From the NCBI GenBank assembly GCA_013368315.1, contig JAACJM010000139.1:124001-188000 (forward strand): 64,000 nt of DNA. Direction: 5' to 3'. The position numbers and the translations under genes were made by a program. Of the stretch, positions 12,345-22,964 are shown in pieces (the first letter of the stretch is position 1; each line of letters opens with the position of its first letter). The notes beneath the pieces are model-generated. The model made no database searches and had not been told where the DNA came from. It saw nothing but the letters and a program-made list of their open reading frames with translations. Origin of the DNA: Tetrapyrgos nigripes (taxonomy: Eukaryota; Basidiomycota; Agaricomycetes; Agaricales; Campanellaceae).

Positions 12345-12828
12345 ATGGCTAAATCCAAAACTCCTTCCACACCTCCTCTTATCCTCCAGCTGCCGACACC
12401 AGCACTAACACTGCCAAGAAGAAGAAGAGCAACAACGTGCATCTGCAAGCACGAAGTCGTTCAAAGACTCAAACAAGACATGCGGCCATGACAACACCAG
12501 CAACTCCGGGTCCGAGCCCGAGAAAACCCAACCTGCTCGCAAGAAGGCAACGAAGGACGATTTGAAGGGCTTGGGACAGGTTGAGAAGGATAAACGGTTT
12601 GCTGAACGCTTTCCAAGGAAGACGTCAGAGGCCCTGGGTGTGTGTTCTTTTTCAACATTGTCTGTCCCTTGCACTGACTTGCTTGCCAACTATTCAGAAG
12701 TCTTCCATCATCTTGAGAAGCCTGTCATTGACGTCGGCCATGACAGCATTGTATGCTATGTTTACAAATGCAAGAACTCTAGTGTCCGCATTATACAGGC
12801 TCGCTATGACATGGAGAGATCATGGTAG
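12345..12828 (+). pseudogene. probable hAT transposase N-terminal remnant
   Basis: An ATG at 12345 opens a protein starting MAKSK, but this frame closes quickly. The plausible continuation is in another frame: a basic, Ser-rich linker (KKATKDDLKGLGQ) and then about 90 residues ending at 12828. These contain HHLEKPVIDVG, VCYVYKCKNSSVRI and IIQARYD, the pattern I associate with the N-terminal zinc-finger (BED-like) segment of fungal hAT transposases. At least one frameshift is needed and everything after the finger is lost. The C-terminus at 21547-21961 could be another piece of the same family. Assignment is from pattern memory and is not certain. Confidence 0.35.
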
Positions 12829-13433
12829 TTGCCTCAGAGGAACTCAGATAGGGATTTACAGACTAAAACTAAGTAGACTTTACATCTTGTACAAATGCTA
12901 GTACTTGTTACTATTGAAAGCGGCTGTTCAAAGTATTTATCTATAAGCTTAGGTTTCGTGACCAAGTTTCGATGCACTTACCAACCGAGTCAATCATGCA
13001 TCATAATTCGGGAATCACTAGGCGAAATTATCTGGCAAAGCCGCCGATTCTTCAACTTTGCATGCGAATCTTATAATTCTAGACCATCTACTCGCGTCAA
13101 CCCCCAACCCAAGAGATTTGAAGGCCTCTGATGTCCGCTCCTTTGCCTGATTGTCGCCAGATAATTCGTCGCTTAGGGAATTAGAGTTGGTGGAGGCAGA
13201 TGAACAGAGCCTTAAGGCACGGTCAATCTGAGCAATATTCGATCAATGAAGATAATAACCACCAAAAAAATGAACATACAGCCAAGATGGTAAGGACCAA
13301 AGCTGATGTTGGCTTATTCTTCAAGAGCTCTTCGATGGGGACGCTACCAATGGCTCTGAAATGTATAGAAAATGTCTGGGAAACAACTGAGCTTTGCAGA
13401 AAACCAGTCTATGAACATTGCATTTAATCATGA

Positions 13434-14190
13434 TTACTTATCAGGAAGGAGATTACTCGCCTTCGGTTGTTCGTTGGGATACTTATAGTAGCACTTATGA
13501 TCCCAGAACCTCTCACTGCTGGTCTGGTCGGTAACATACTTCTGCCTTTCTCCGTTCTGCTTGCGCAATTCGTCCTCAAGCGCCTTTATAGCTTCTTTTC
13601 CGAACAAGTTACGCCAATCGATGAGGACATTGGTCATCTAGAAGCACGGCGTCAAAGATGAGCCTGCAGTAATAACAGCTTCTCATACCGTCTGTGTGAT
13701 ATCTTTCTCATAGTCCGAGAATTTGTCTTTCATATCGGAGGGAGAAAGATCGATCCAGATTTTCTTTATTTCCTCTGAGGTGGGATCGGTCCAAGGGCCG
13801 TTCAGATCACCGCGATCACGGCCAGCAAGTTCAATGACTGCCGGTATAAAACCCTCCGGGAGCGGAGCCTTCATATCCTCGGGAGCTCAGTGCGATTCGA
13901 TTTGAAGCTGAATATCCAGAAATACATACCTTACACTGGTCCCCGCCGTTCATATGATGATCGAATTCGTGAAAGCAGAATTAACACAAGCAGAAAGACA
14001 TACGGCAACTTTGTTCCCTGAGCTAGAATTGTTCTGGGTTCCGAGCCCGGTATTGTTGTACTGGACCCCTTGGCCGATGTTAGTGTTTTGTGGCCCACCG
14101 CCAGTGTTATTGTTTTGTGGCCCACCACCAGTGTTATTGAAATGGTTACTGGGGCCGGTGAGTGGGGGGATCGTACTATAGTGAGCCATG
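13434..14190 (-). CDS. hypothetical three-exon gene
   Basis: Three minus-strand blocks join with small introns. Block 1 begins at an ATG near 14190 and encodes a Gly/Asn-rich repeat region (NNTGGGPQNNNTGGGPQN). Block 2, about 13690-13874, encodes a natural-looking segment (LPEGFIPAVIELAGRDRGD, then PTSEEIKKIWIDLSPSDM). Block 3 ends at 13434 (FGKEAIKALEDELRKQNGE, WDHKCYYKYP). Between blocks 2 and 3 a 51-nt intron (GTATGA to TTCTAG) keeps the frame exactly. Between 1 and 2 a donor GTATGT is clear but the frame only fits with an extra unresolved intron or a mutation. Function unknown. Confidence 0.45.
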
Positions 14191-14863
14191 GTGCCCTTTA
14201 GATGAGTTTGAAGTCCTGATAGATGAAAAGGAAGGAAGACGTGGATAACAATGACTTGTGTCACTACAGAGGGTTTTGAAGGCCCCTACACGTGTATTTC
14301 TTGAGATGTCAGGGATGATCGGTGAAACTCTATCTTCAAGATCCAGTAATTAATTTCAGGGAACGGGGCCACTGCTTTCGCATGTCAACTTACGAGGTCC
14401 AGATGACAGAGGAAAAATAGGCGCCAAACCTCGAAGAAGAGACATCCGCATGTAGATGTTCCTTCAAGCGCCAGGCACTGTCAAACTCTATAGCTTTATC
14501 CAGCAGTGAATACATGCCCAAATTTACAACGCCGTGTCGAAAGCGTAATGGATTGGGTCCCTGATTTGATCAACTTTTGACTAACTGCTCAATTGGCGTC
14601 CAATCTCGTCTAATCCTTATCGATATTTGGCTTTCTTCGCTCGCTGAGATCGGCTCGTTTCAAGATTGATAACTGAGTCTAGCGCCCGTCGTGAAATCCA
14701 ATTGTTATGTTGCTTCTTTTCATGGTCACCTGCGAAAATCATACCCTTTTTCAAGCTTAAGGTTCTGTCATTCGTAGATAAAAATGGTGACAGAAATAGA
14801 GCTTGAGCGGAACTCTCACGTCTGTGGCACTGGATTACCTTCCTTCCTGATATATGCTATTGA

Positions 14864-15298
14864 TTATAAGCGCCCACACACGTCTCGGTGGCCAAAAACC
14901 GGGAACACATTAGAGGTTGAATGTGTGCGATTACAGAAATAGCTTTTACATACACGACACGCGTACACCAAGCCAGAAGTTAGAACGAAGCGTCTTCCCT
15001 TCCTCAAGAAGTGTCCATATCGCCACCAGCCCCACTCCTCAATGGATAGGGACGAAAATGATTCTGCCTCATGACCCGTTCCAGCAGTTTGGCCGTCAAC
15101 CTCAGCACTGGTATGGTCCACGGAGGTCGGAGCAGCCCTGGCATTAACACGTTCGTTCATTTCCGTTTCATGAGGCCCGTTGAGGTCGCAGTAGAAAAAG
15201 TGAATTGGTTGTTCAATGTCAGTCTCCAGTGGCAAAATTGCAATGAATAGCAGTAGTTCATGACAAAGGGAAGACAACAATGAGTAGCTGTCTTCCAC
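14864..15298 (-). CDS. hypothetical 144-residue ORF
   Basis: A minus-strand ORF of 144 residues lies upstream of, and in the same direction as, the 13.4-14.2 kb gene. It starts with a hydrophobic segment (LLSSLCHELLLFIAILPL) followed by a mixed region ending in a Cys-containing stretch (YACRVCKSYFCNRTH). No family is recognised and no flanking exons are clear. It may be an exon of a larger gene or a long chance ORF. Confidence 0.2.
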   Translation of the reverse strand: MEDSYSLLSSLCHELLLFIAILPLETDIEQPIHFFYCDLNGPHETEMNERVNARAAPTSVDHTSAEVDGQTAGTGHEAESFSSLSIEEWGWWRYGHFLRKGRRFVLTSGLVYACRVCKSYFCNRTHSTSNVFPVFGHRDVCGRL

Positions 15299-15399
15299 AG
15301 CGATAGAGGGATGTGTTTGTCTCGGGGAATTTTCATCCTATGTAATTGATACTTCGCGATATGTATAGACTATGTACATGATTTGGGAGATGTGGGCTA

Positions 15400-15510
15400 C
15401 CCGCCAGGGGTACTAACCTATACCCCTACCCGGCAAACCTGCCAAAAATCCGTACCCGTCAGAGGGTTACGGGTACGCCTGAAAATACCCATGGGGTACC
15501 CATGCAGTTC
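15400..15510. repeat. GGGTACC/ACCCGTA-rich repeat insert
   Basis: About 110 bp are packed with ACCCGTA, GGGTACG, GGGTACC and their complements. The word content matches the subterminal parts of the MITE at 4170-4790, though no TAGGGCTC terminus is present. I read it as a truncated or related non-autonomous insert. Confidence 0.4.
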
Positions 15511-15808
15511 ACTAGCGGAAGCCCAGTCGATTACAGAGTTGATGCTGCAGCAGTAGGGGCAATGGTAGAGACCCAGGGTGGATGCCCGTCGTCTTCCCTC
15601 TTGATTTCAGACTGGTAGTGTCGACAGTGTCAGGAATGTTGTCGACAAATATCTTGTTGAGCTGGCCAAGCTAGCATAGATAATAGACAACTTTTCTCGA
15701 CGAGCTCCTCAGTCAAACCCTCGCATTGCGGTGAGGACAAAGGCCGTTGTCCAAGAGTTATCGATCTTATGCAGAGCAGCACGCTGGAGAAACTAGCAGG
15801 CAAACGAT

Positions 15809-16260
15809 ATGCCAGAGGAACTTGTGCATGTAAAGACTTTAGGACGCAAGGGGAAGGGAATGGTCAAAGGGAAGGAGATGGAGTCAAAGAAAGGGAAGAA
15901 GCTGAAGAGGAAGATAGACTCAGAAGATATGATTGAAGGTGTTGGATATGCAGTGAAAGCAACAAAATCCCAGGATGGGTCAAGGAGGCCAACCCATTTG
16001 GCAAAAGGAGCTTCAACCTCATCTAGTGATGAACTCTCATACGCTGAGCCAACATCAGTTCCTGTTGATCACTAGCTAGTTGAGGAATTCACATCTGATA
16101 TTTCAGCTTTTTCCAACTCGCCTTCACTCGATGAGGTACTCGCGGCAGCCGGCGACCTGCTCCAAGAGACAGCAAAAGTCTTCAAGAGCAAAAAAAGGAG
16201 GAACAAGCTATTAGAGAGCTTGCACAGAGCCACCTGCAGCCACGTGTGGCTTAGTAAGCG
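15809..16260 (+). pseudogene. lysine-rich coding remnant with in-frame stop
   Basis: A plus-strand frame from 15809 encodes a very basic region (GRKGKGMVKGKEMESKKGKK) and a Ser-rich stretch, and meets TAG at 16073-16075. The same frame then continues with equally natural sequence (EEFTSDISAFSNSPSLDEV, then LLQETAKVFKSKKRRNKLL) to about 16260, where GGTCGGTC-family repeat sequence begins. I therefore read the TAG as an inactivating stop in a broken gene. No family is recognised. Confidence 0.35.
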
Positions 16261-16299
16261 TGCGCAGAGCGGTTGGCTCAAGGGGTGTCCGGAATTGCG

Positions 16300-17020
16300 G
16301 ACCGGCACACTCCGACGGTGGTCGGTCGACTCACGAAGGCCACTAAAAAATTTTGGACCACAAAGATTTTTTTCAGTAAAACCGACCCAGAATGTACATA
16401 CTTCAGTATTTGAAAGTGATAAAAGTAACATATAAGAGGTGCAGTCGTAGGATCAATGTAGGACCGACGCACCAAAATGACGCAGTGCTTCATTCCTATT
16501 GGTCAGATTTTTTTTTGCGCGCCGGCTGCGCATCGAGCGACTTTGAGCAACCTCGAGCTTCCCTACAGCAGCAAAGGATGATAGACTCTGATGAAGAGCT
16601 ACCAGACCTTACACAAGTGAGCAAAGTATTCTAGTTGGCTGTACCTGGGATGGCATTGACAACGACTGGATACAGATTCCTATAGTCAATAGGCGAGCCA
16701 GATGTCCCAAATGCGACGACAATGTCAGTCTTGGGAACGCTGGGATTGGCTTCCTGTCTCAAGTACATATCAATAGCGACAAGTGCAAAAAAACTCGCAG
16801 AACAAAGAAAGCGACCAAAAAGACAAATACCCTGTTTGGATACCTACAGCGTTGGCTTAGGTAAAATCGGAATATGGTTAGTAATTACTATATATGGTAG
16901 GAGGTGGTGGTCGGTCGACCCAGAGGGGTCCTTAAAAATTTTTTCGACGTTGTGTAAGAAAATAAAATTTCTGACCACCCTTGGGTTGGCTCGAAATCGT
17001 GTGCACAAGTTGCAAAGCGT
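16300..17020 (+). repeat. two GGTCGGTC-family repeat ends
   Basis: TGGTCGGTCGACTCACGAAG at about 16318 and TGGTCGGTCGACCCAGAGG at about 16907 are direct copies. Each is followed by a purine/pyrimidine stretch ending in TTAAAAATTTTT or CTAAAAAATTTT and a GACC or CGAC word. They are related to the inverted copy near 7030-7150. Between them lie short ORFs I do not trust. Confidence 0.4.
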
Positions 17021-17967
17021 ATATTGAGGTAGCTACATTGAGTACATGCAAAACAAGCATAGGAAGTGATGGAGGAATAGGCCAAGCACAAAAGAACTGG
17101 GATATGATGTACAAAAACTAGCATAACAGAGATTTGACGTATATGAACTATGAGAGCTTGTGAGAGAAATAACATGCTTCTCTGGACAGACGGATGAACT
17201 GGAAAGGATGCTGGGGTCAGACAGTATGTTTGATGAAAAAAAAAAGGATGATTGGTGGGGATATCTGGAGAGAAAGCGCAGGGTGGTGAGGGAGGATGCA
17301 TAACAGCATCATTGCTTAGGGCCAGCTCAGAGATGCATGGGACTGGGCCATTCTAGGTATCCTAAATCAATTTTAGGCCCAAAAAATACACAGAAAGCAG
17401 CATATGGACCTGTTTATCCTGATGAAAGCTGCCAAATGTTCCTGCCATACTTCTGACATGTCCTACAGTACCATGGTGCACAGAGCTGCACAGTAAGTTC
17501 CCTGCAGCCTTGATTGTGATGCCAACTGAGAATCAAAGAGGAAGGGAGGCGGTTGTTGGGCTGACGAGCAAGATATGGCTGCACTTGGGTTGCGCACACG
17601 ATTTCGAGCCAATCGCTCTGCGCAAGCTCTCTATTAAACAGGGATGATCTATCAGAGTTCAACAAACAGACCAAGATCCTGCCAGAATTGATCTCCTCTC
17701 GTCAGAGCCACTCTGTATCATCTCCTTCTCCTTCTATCACCTGCGTGACAAGGTCACAGAGCATTCCTCCTACTCCTCCTTTGAGCCACACAACTTCTTT
17801 ACTTTCAACCATTTCATCTACTTCTGCATCTGCTCTTAAGTGAGAATCCAAACATACACCAAAGGCAGTCATCATATCTCCAACAGTTGGCTCAATAGCA
17901 CCTTCCACAAAACCCCGAATGAAGTCTATTTTCGATGGTGTGGAGCTCCCATCATTGAAATCCACCT

Positions 17968-18196
17968 CTAGGGCTGTTCACCGTACCCGTATACGGTTAT
18001 GGCCTCTCTCTCTCTCTCTCCAGCCCATAGCTCCACCAATCGCCTCCAAACAAAGCACAGACACGGTCAGAGACTCTAGCCCTTTCCATTCCCGGTCATC
18101 CAATTTTCCCACGATCCCCACAAACTCGCCTGTCACCTTCAAACCACTGGGGCAAAGGGCCATCGCTTCGCGTGGCAAGTTACGAGGCCCTCTCAT
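17968..18196 (-). repeat. TTACGAGGCC-family hairpin-type end with hAT-like start beside it
   Basis: At 18149-18190 the sequence reads GGGGCAAAGGGCCATCGCTT, then CGCGTGGCAAGTTACGAGGCC, the same block as at 11736, 25635 and 37369 in reverse. At 17968 TAGGGCTGTTCACCGTACCC resembles a hAT-MITE left terminus with a GTACC-type subterminal word, but no matching right end was found. A (CT)n run lies at about 18002-18021. Confidence 0.45.
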
Positions 18197-18834
18197 GTAG
18201 TCTAATTTCTCAGGTTATGCAGGTGAACTGTGTTGAACTTCCTGGTGTCTTTGACACTATTCCATGAGTGACTCTTCAAGCACTCAGTAATATCTTACTC
18301 ATACTCGTAGATACTTACTCATACATAGTTGTAGAAGTAGAACATTCTAGAATGTATTGTAGTAGGTATAAAAGGGACTCGAAGAGATCACGTCAATGCA
18401 GCTTGAGTTCTACGAGTAATGATGCCCGTGCTGATGCCATTTTTGGCAAGATCAAGTGGGATACGAGATTGCTGTAGGCTCTGCAGAGGTAGAAGGATGA
18501 TATCAATCGCAGACAGATGTTGAAAGAAGGACACTGAAGAGGATATTTTAGTCGCAAAGTGCGAAGATCCAGGATATGAATAAGTCACTGGTAAGGCTTT
18601 GTATACTTATTGTACTTGCGATGCTATCGGTTGGATCAGGACGATGTGTAAAGGAAGCAAGGTTATAATACACCACCGTAAATCTTACCTTCTTTGATGC
18701 CAATCCTAGTAATAGATCTGAAAGACATCCCTATCCCATGATTTTCAGTTAACGGGAAGTATTCCAAATGGAGATTGCAGAAGGGAGGGAACATCGGTGG
18801 AAGTGGGAGGGAAGAACTTCAAGAAGGGTGTTAA

Positions 18835-19045
18835 GCAGACCGATTTGACACGCCGGCATGACATCGTGGTTATCGACGTCAACGGTCACGGTCCTTGGAT
18901 CTGGTCCAGACCGAGTCTGGACATTCTGGTTGTCGGGAAGGGCAAAGACCGGCTGTGGCAACGAAAAGGGGTGGGAGTTTGAGGTCATGGTAAAATTTTC
19001 GAGGTCGACATAAGTTAACTCGGCCTTTAAGAGGCCTTGTAACTC
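18835..19045 (-). repeat. TTACGAGGCC-family long copy (reverse)
   Basis: Read on the minus strand this is a degenerate end (GTTACAAGGCC), CCGAGTTAACTTATG, CGACCTCGAAAATTTT, CTCCCACCCC, then TTCCCGACAACC and GTCTGGACC, ending in GACGTTGACGTCG-like sequence. The order is the same as in the copies at 23943 and 35752. Confidence 0.6.
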
Positions 19046-19276
19046 ATATCTTTTGACGATGTCATCGGACAGTTCCAAATCCATCCCCATCACGTCAGCT
19101 TCGAATTCCAGTTCTGGAGGCCCCCCACCACTTTGCCAATATGTGTATTCCCCATCGGGATATGAGCTGTATAATCTTCTATCTGGGTTTCCAGAAGTTT
19201 CATCACATTCCAGAAATGTACCAAAGGTAACAACGTTACGAGGCCCTTTACGGACTCATCATTATAGACTCATATG

Positions 19277-19333
19277 ACACGCCGAAAAGACCAAACTATC
19301 CGCCCGACGGATAGTTTGGTCTTTTCGGCGTGT
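19277..19333. repeat. perfect 26-bp hairpin
   Basis: The left arm at 19277-19302 starts ACACGCCGAAAAGACC. The right arm at 19308-19333 is its exact reverse complement. The loop is five bases, CCCGA. It lies 24 bp after a TTACGAGGCC-family end at 19235-19253. Confidence 0.9.
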
Positions 19334-19557
19334 GAGGCCTCCCGTGTATAGCTATTCAATTTAGATATACAAAATTTTCAAGATTTTCTTTCTAATTTCC
19401 ATGATAGAAGCCAGTACCGTCATACAGAACAGTTGACAGCGCTCATTTAGCACTTCTTGACACTCACTCCCTTTCCTTTTGGGCCTTGTCATTGCCACAC
19501 ACAGTGGTGGCCTACATCTCCTTCATTCAATTCGGATCCAGTTACCATGAGCGTCTA

Positions 19558-20156
19558 CTACTTAGTCTTGAATATCCAGACCGACGATAGATCTTGACAC
19601 TCATCGTGTGATGTATGTAAAGCGTCTACCGGGTATCGCATCATATCCCGTTGTAAAATACCGGCATCACACCTTCCAGATTTCCGTCCTCTAACGTCAT
19701 GAAGCCAGCCAACTTCACTGCCCAAATCTCTTCTTTTTTCCATTTTGCACATACTTTAAAACACTCAGTATCTCACTCTTGTTTATACTTCATGTCAGCC
19801 CATTTGGCTTTGCAAAAACATTGATTTTTTGTATATGTTCCCCACTGGCACTGCTCAGAATGCACCACGCACTGCTCTTTAGACACAGTTCGCATATTGC
19901 ACCTTCCACATTTTTCGGTTTGATCTGGAAGTTTCATATTACCAAAAAAGGTCGGGTGTACAAGCCGATAAGCCCCAAGTCCGTTAAAGTTGGACTTAGG
20001 CTGACTAAGGGGATTTCTAGGTAGCAGAGAGGTGAGTACTAGTTGGGTAAAGTGTTGCTGGATCAGCAGGAGAACTCCTAGAAGTTCAGGGTCTCCCACC
20101 TGTTCCGACGAGTCGTAATGCCTCATTTCCTGCTGTTCGGGGATATCCGATGTCAC
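19558..20156 (-). CDS. hypothetical Cys-rich protein, two exons
   Basis: The upstream block (open frame from about 20156) encodes LLGVLLLIQQHFTQLV, then a Cys-rich segment with CGRC, QCVVHSEQC and NQCFC spacing that could bind metal. A short candidate intron (GTATAA to TTTTAAAG, about 35 nt, unusually short) joins it in frame to a second block ending at 19558 (WLHDVRGRKSGRCDAGILQ). No ATG was found at the 5' end in frame; 20154-20156 is GTG, so the true start lies in another exon. No family recognised. Confidence 0.3.
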
Positions 20157-20389
20157 TTCCCACGCGCTCTATCAAACCCGCCTCTGTTTGCCTCGACTCA
20201 GTTCACCTCAACAGGCAGATATGTGCCTCAGAGATTGACGGAATATGCTATGCGTCTGTACAAGTACATTTATAATTTTTTTGAAATTGGGATTCTCGGT
20301 ATTCGGTGGGATATTGGTGGATTGATAAAAAAGACTCAGAATTTAGTCATTTTCCGCCATTAAGGCTCCAACCAATTACATTACGATTA

Positions 20390-21050
20390 CTAGAATACCA
20401 TTATTTAATTGGAATTGGAATTTAATCGATTAACAACCGATTATAATTTGTAATTAATTGAAATTCTTATAACGATGAGAATGTAGCCTGAAATCGGTTA
20501 TTAGAAACTGAATGCAAGTCTACTCTATCTAAAATCATGTATTCTGCATTGTTTGAGCCACTTTCCCTTGCATGAAATGAAAGGAGCATGCTATACTGTC
20601 CCTATTCAGAACAATACTTAGCAATGTTAGGGATAGACAGTTGGAGACAGTGCCACTTAAGCAACACTTGCTGGAGGTGGCTGGACATAACATCAGTGAT
20701 TCTAAGACCAGTTCCACCCAAGTTTTATTACAACAACTCTGTGGCTATGCTGAAAGAGCACGATACCAGACTTTATCTACCTACTCAACTCCAAGCTAAA
20801 TGAGTTTGGGTAAGAGATGTTGATTAAATATACTGAACAGGTAAAGTAAGAATTTTTTGCAGTTATAATGAGGGCCAGAATGCACTCTCAGTACTCCATA
20901 AGTTGAACTAATTAATTACTCATTAGTAATCAGTTAGTGGCTGATTACAGGGATCCATAATTTTAATAGTAATTTTAATCATAATTAATCGATTAAATCA
21001 GTAATTAATTGTATTCTACCTATATCTTCACTGTAACATAGCCCTCTGTT
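20390..21050. mobile_element. AT-rich imperfect inverted repeat element
   Basis: The left part (TAGAATACCATTATTTAATTG, then TTTAATCGATTAA) is mirrored on the right (TTAATCGATTAAA, AATTAATTGTATTCTACC). The inside is AT-rich with no gene. The right edge meets the truncated dehydrogenase fragment. I found no clear target duplication, so the element is inferred from the inverted ends only. Confidence 0.35.
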
Positions 21051-21065
21051 ACTGCTCCCTTAGCG

Positions 21066-21270
21066 TTAGGCCCCGTTTTTGGAGAATTCCTTTGCGATCA
21101 TTAGGCCTCTGTCAGTGGCCATGCGTCATGGTGAGCGAGGGATTGAAGAATAATCACCGCAAAGGAAATGAGACTGTGAGGTTCATTCAAGGTTGTACTC
21201 ACATTCCCGTTCCGCCACCGGTAATGAGAGCGATTTTGCCTTGCAAGTCGAGAGCCTGAGCGCCAGACAT
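21066..21270 (-). pseudogene. truncated short-chain dehydrogenase/reductase, 5' end
   Basis: The minus-strand ATG at 21268-21270 opens MSGAQALDLQGKIALITGGG, the first beta strand and Gly-rich NAD(P)-binding loop of the SDR family. Exon 1 is 21203-21270. A 94-nt intron (21109-21202, GTGAGT to CTGACAG) joins exactly in frame to exon 2, which completes TGIG and continues LMIAKEFSKNGA before TAA at 21066-21068. The next strand and the catalytic Tyr-Lys region are absent, so only about 37 residues of a protein normally near 250-300 remain. It abuts the AT-rich inverted repeat at 20390-21050. The original role would be NAD(P)-dependent oxidoreduction; the substrate is unknown. Confidence 0.8.
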
Positions 21271-21546
21271 TTTCTTTATTTATGTCTGTGGGTAAGATGT
21301 ACCTAAAAATATAGTGGATATGTCCAGCTTTTATACTCTGAACCAGCTGAGTCTGAGTCCTGATTCATCGGATATAATCATAGAAATTTAAAAGAAAACT
21401 TGATAAGTATCAGGATCCCGTGCCTCCTTCGTCGAGATGATGTCCTTCGTAGTAAAGCACCCCCGACCTTCTCCTTATGGCCGTAGTGCCGGTTTATCCT
21501 ATCCTATCCATAATCCCAGCACCCCTGCCATATTAGAATCTGGGGT

Positions 21547-21961
21547 TTGGGGGTACCCCACCCGTATTGCAATATTAAGGCGACATCGTCTCCTATCAAC
21601 TCATCCACCTCCACACAGACCATTGATGAAGAGTACGCTGCTTATCTTGCGGAGTGTCCTATTGGGGAAAACTGCCTGGACTTCTGGAAGGCTAAATGCT
21701 GGAAGTTTCCACAACTAGAAGGATATGCACGGGATGTTCTTGCGATACCAGGTATGGATTTATATTCGCTGTGTATCTTATATTGATCTGCTGTCAGGTT
21801 CATCTGTTTGCGTTGAGCAGTCACTTAGTATTGGCAAGGACTTGATAGGTTTACACCGACACTCTTTACATGCTGAGACAACCAGAGAATTGATGATTCA
21901 CTGTAGTATTTTAGTCTTTGATGGTGCACTCAACAAGGACTATGAGCCTCGTTCACTGTGA
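21547..21961 (+). pseudogene. hAT transposase C-terminal dimerisation domain
   Basis: The frame encodes EEYAAYLAECPIGENCLDFW, then FPQLEGYARDVLAIPG. An intron of 46 nt (21752-21797, GTATGG to TGTCAG) keeps the frame into SSVCVEQSLSIGKDLIG and ETTRELMIH. This order (WW-like motif, P-x-LA-x-AxDxLAIP, SSVxxEQ/RxFS, R-L) is the hAT C-terminal dimerisation fold. Stop TGA is at 21959-21961. The catalytic domain and N-terminal zinc finger are missing upstream, so this is a 3' fragment. It is a candidate relative of the transposase that moved the hAT MITEs here. Confidence 0.75.
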
Positions 21962-22059
21962 ATGGGTGTTTGTAGAATTTGTATGTATCTTAATCTCGTA
22001 CATGTTTATTAAGTATGGTAATCTGCAGTAATGTTTTTTCTTTCTGTACTAAAATCACT

Positions 22060-22192
22060 TATACGTAGTCCATCCGACGATGATCGGTCGATCCGACGGA
22101 TGGCCATCCGCTGATGCGGATTGGCTTCAAGAAACTGCCCATCTGAACTGATGCATCCTCGTCCAATCCTCATCCAATCCGCTAGGAGCCCT
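22060..22192. repeat. partial hAT MITE (ATCCG type)
   Basis: The right end AATCCGCTAGGAGCCCTA at about 22175-22192 equals the right terminus of the MITE at 24470-25060. The left part is ATCCGAC/GCGGAT-rich, but a TAGGGCTCC left terminus is missing and no flanking duplication is found. About 130 bp remain of a unit near 590 bp. Confidence 0.5.
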
Positions 22193-22964
22193 ACAGGCAG
22201 TGCAGCTGGAATGCTGGGGCCCAGAAACTCCCAGGACTGAGAGGACAAGACCAGGACCATGGAGGGGAGCTATGGAGGGGTAGCATAGGGCTATGTTATG
22301 GCAAACATATAGATAGGAATCAGGAAAACACATTGTATGACTTGAATGAAAGTGTGCATAGTATCAAAAAATGATTATATACCTAGTTAAATGATGGGTT
22401 TCCAATAAAGAAGTAAAGGAGAAAGATAGAAGGAACCTTCCATAAGTAAAATACACTGGTCCTTCCCACTATTCCTGCTATGCTCTATATCCCTCAATAG
22501 AAATCTCCAGATCAAACCATCATAGAATCTCCCCTACTAACTTCCTGGATATCATTCTCTCTCTTGAGTGCCATGTGCCTGTGTGGATGCTGGTGGATCA
22601 GATTGGGATGATAGAGCAGGAGCTGCAAATTCCAGAGGTTGAGAAAAACTCTTGAGAATGGAGTCTTGTTAGTTCTTGTAGAGGTGGGAAAGGAGGATGA
22701 TTGCAGTGGGATAGATTGTTTCCAGGTGGGGTTGAATCAAACTCAAGTAGGCGTTTACAGAAACATTATACCCTGAATTGAATACAGCAGGCATGGCTAG
22801 AATCTGGGTTTTATGATTACTATTTATAGGAATCGTTATTTTATGTACTCCCTCCGCGAGACGCCACTAGCCCAGATGCCGTGTTCGGTGAATGTTACCG
22901 CTGGAACGCTACCCATGAAAAAAGTAAAATTGCAATTCTGAGCGCATCCTTTCCCGGAAAGAGT

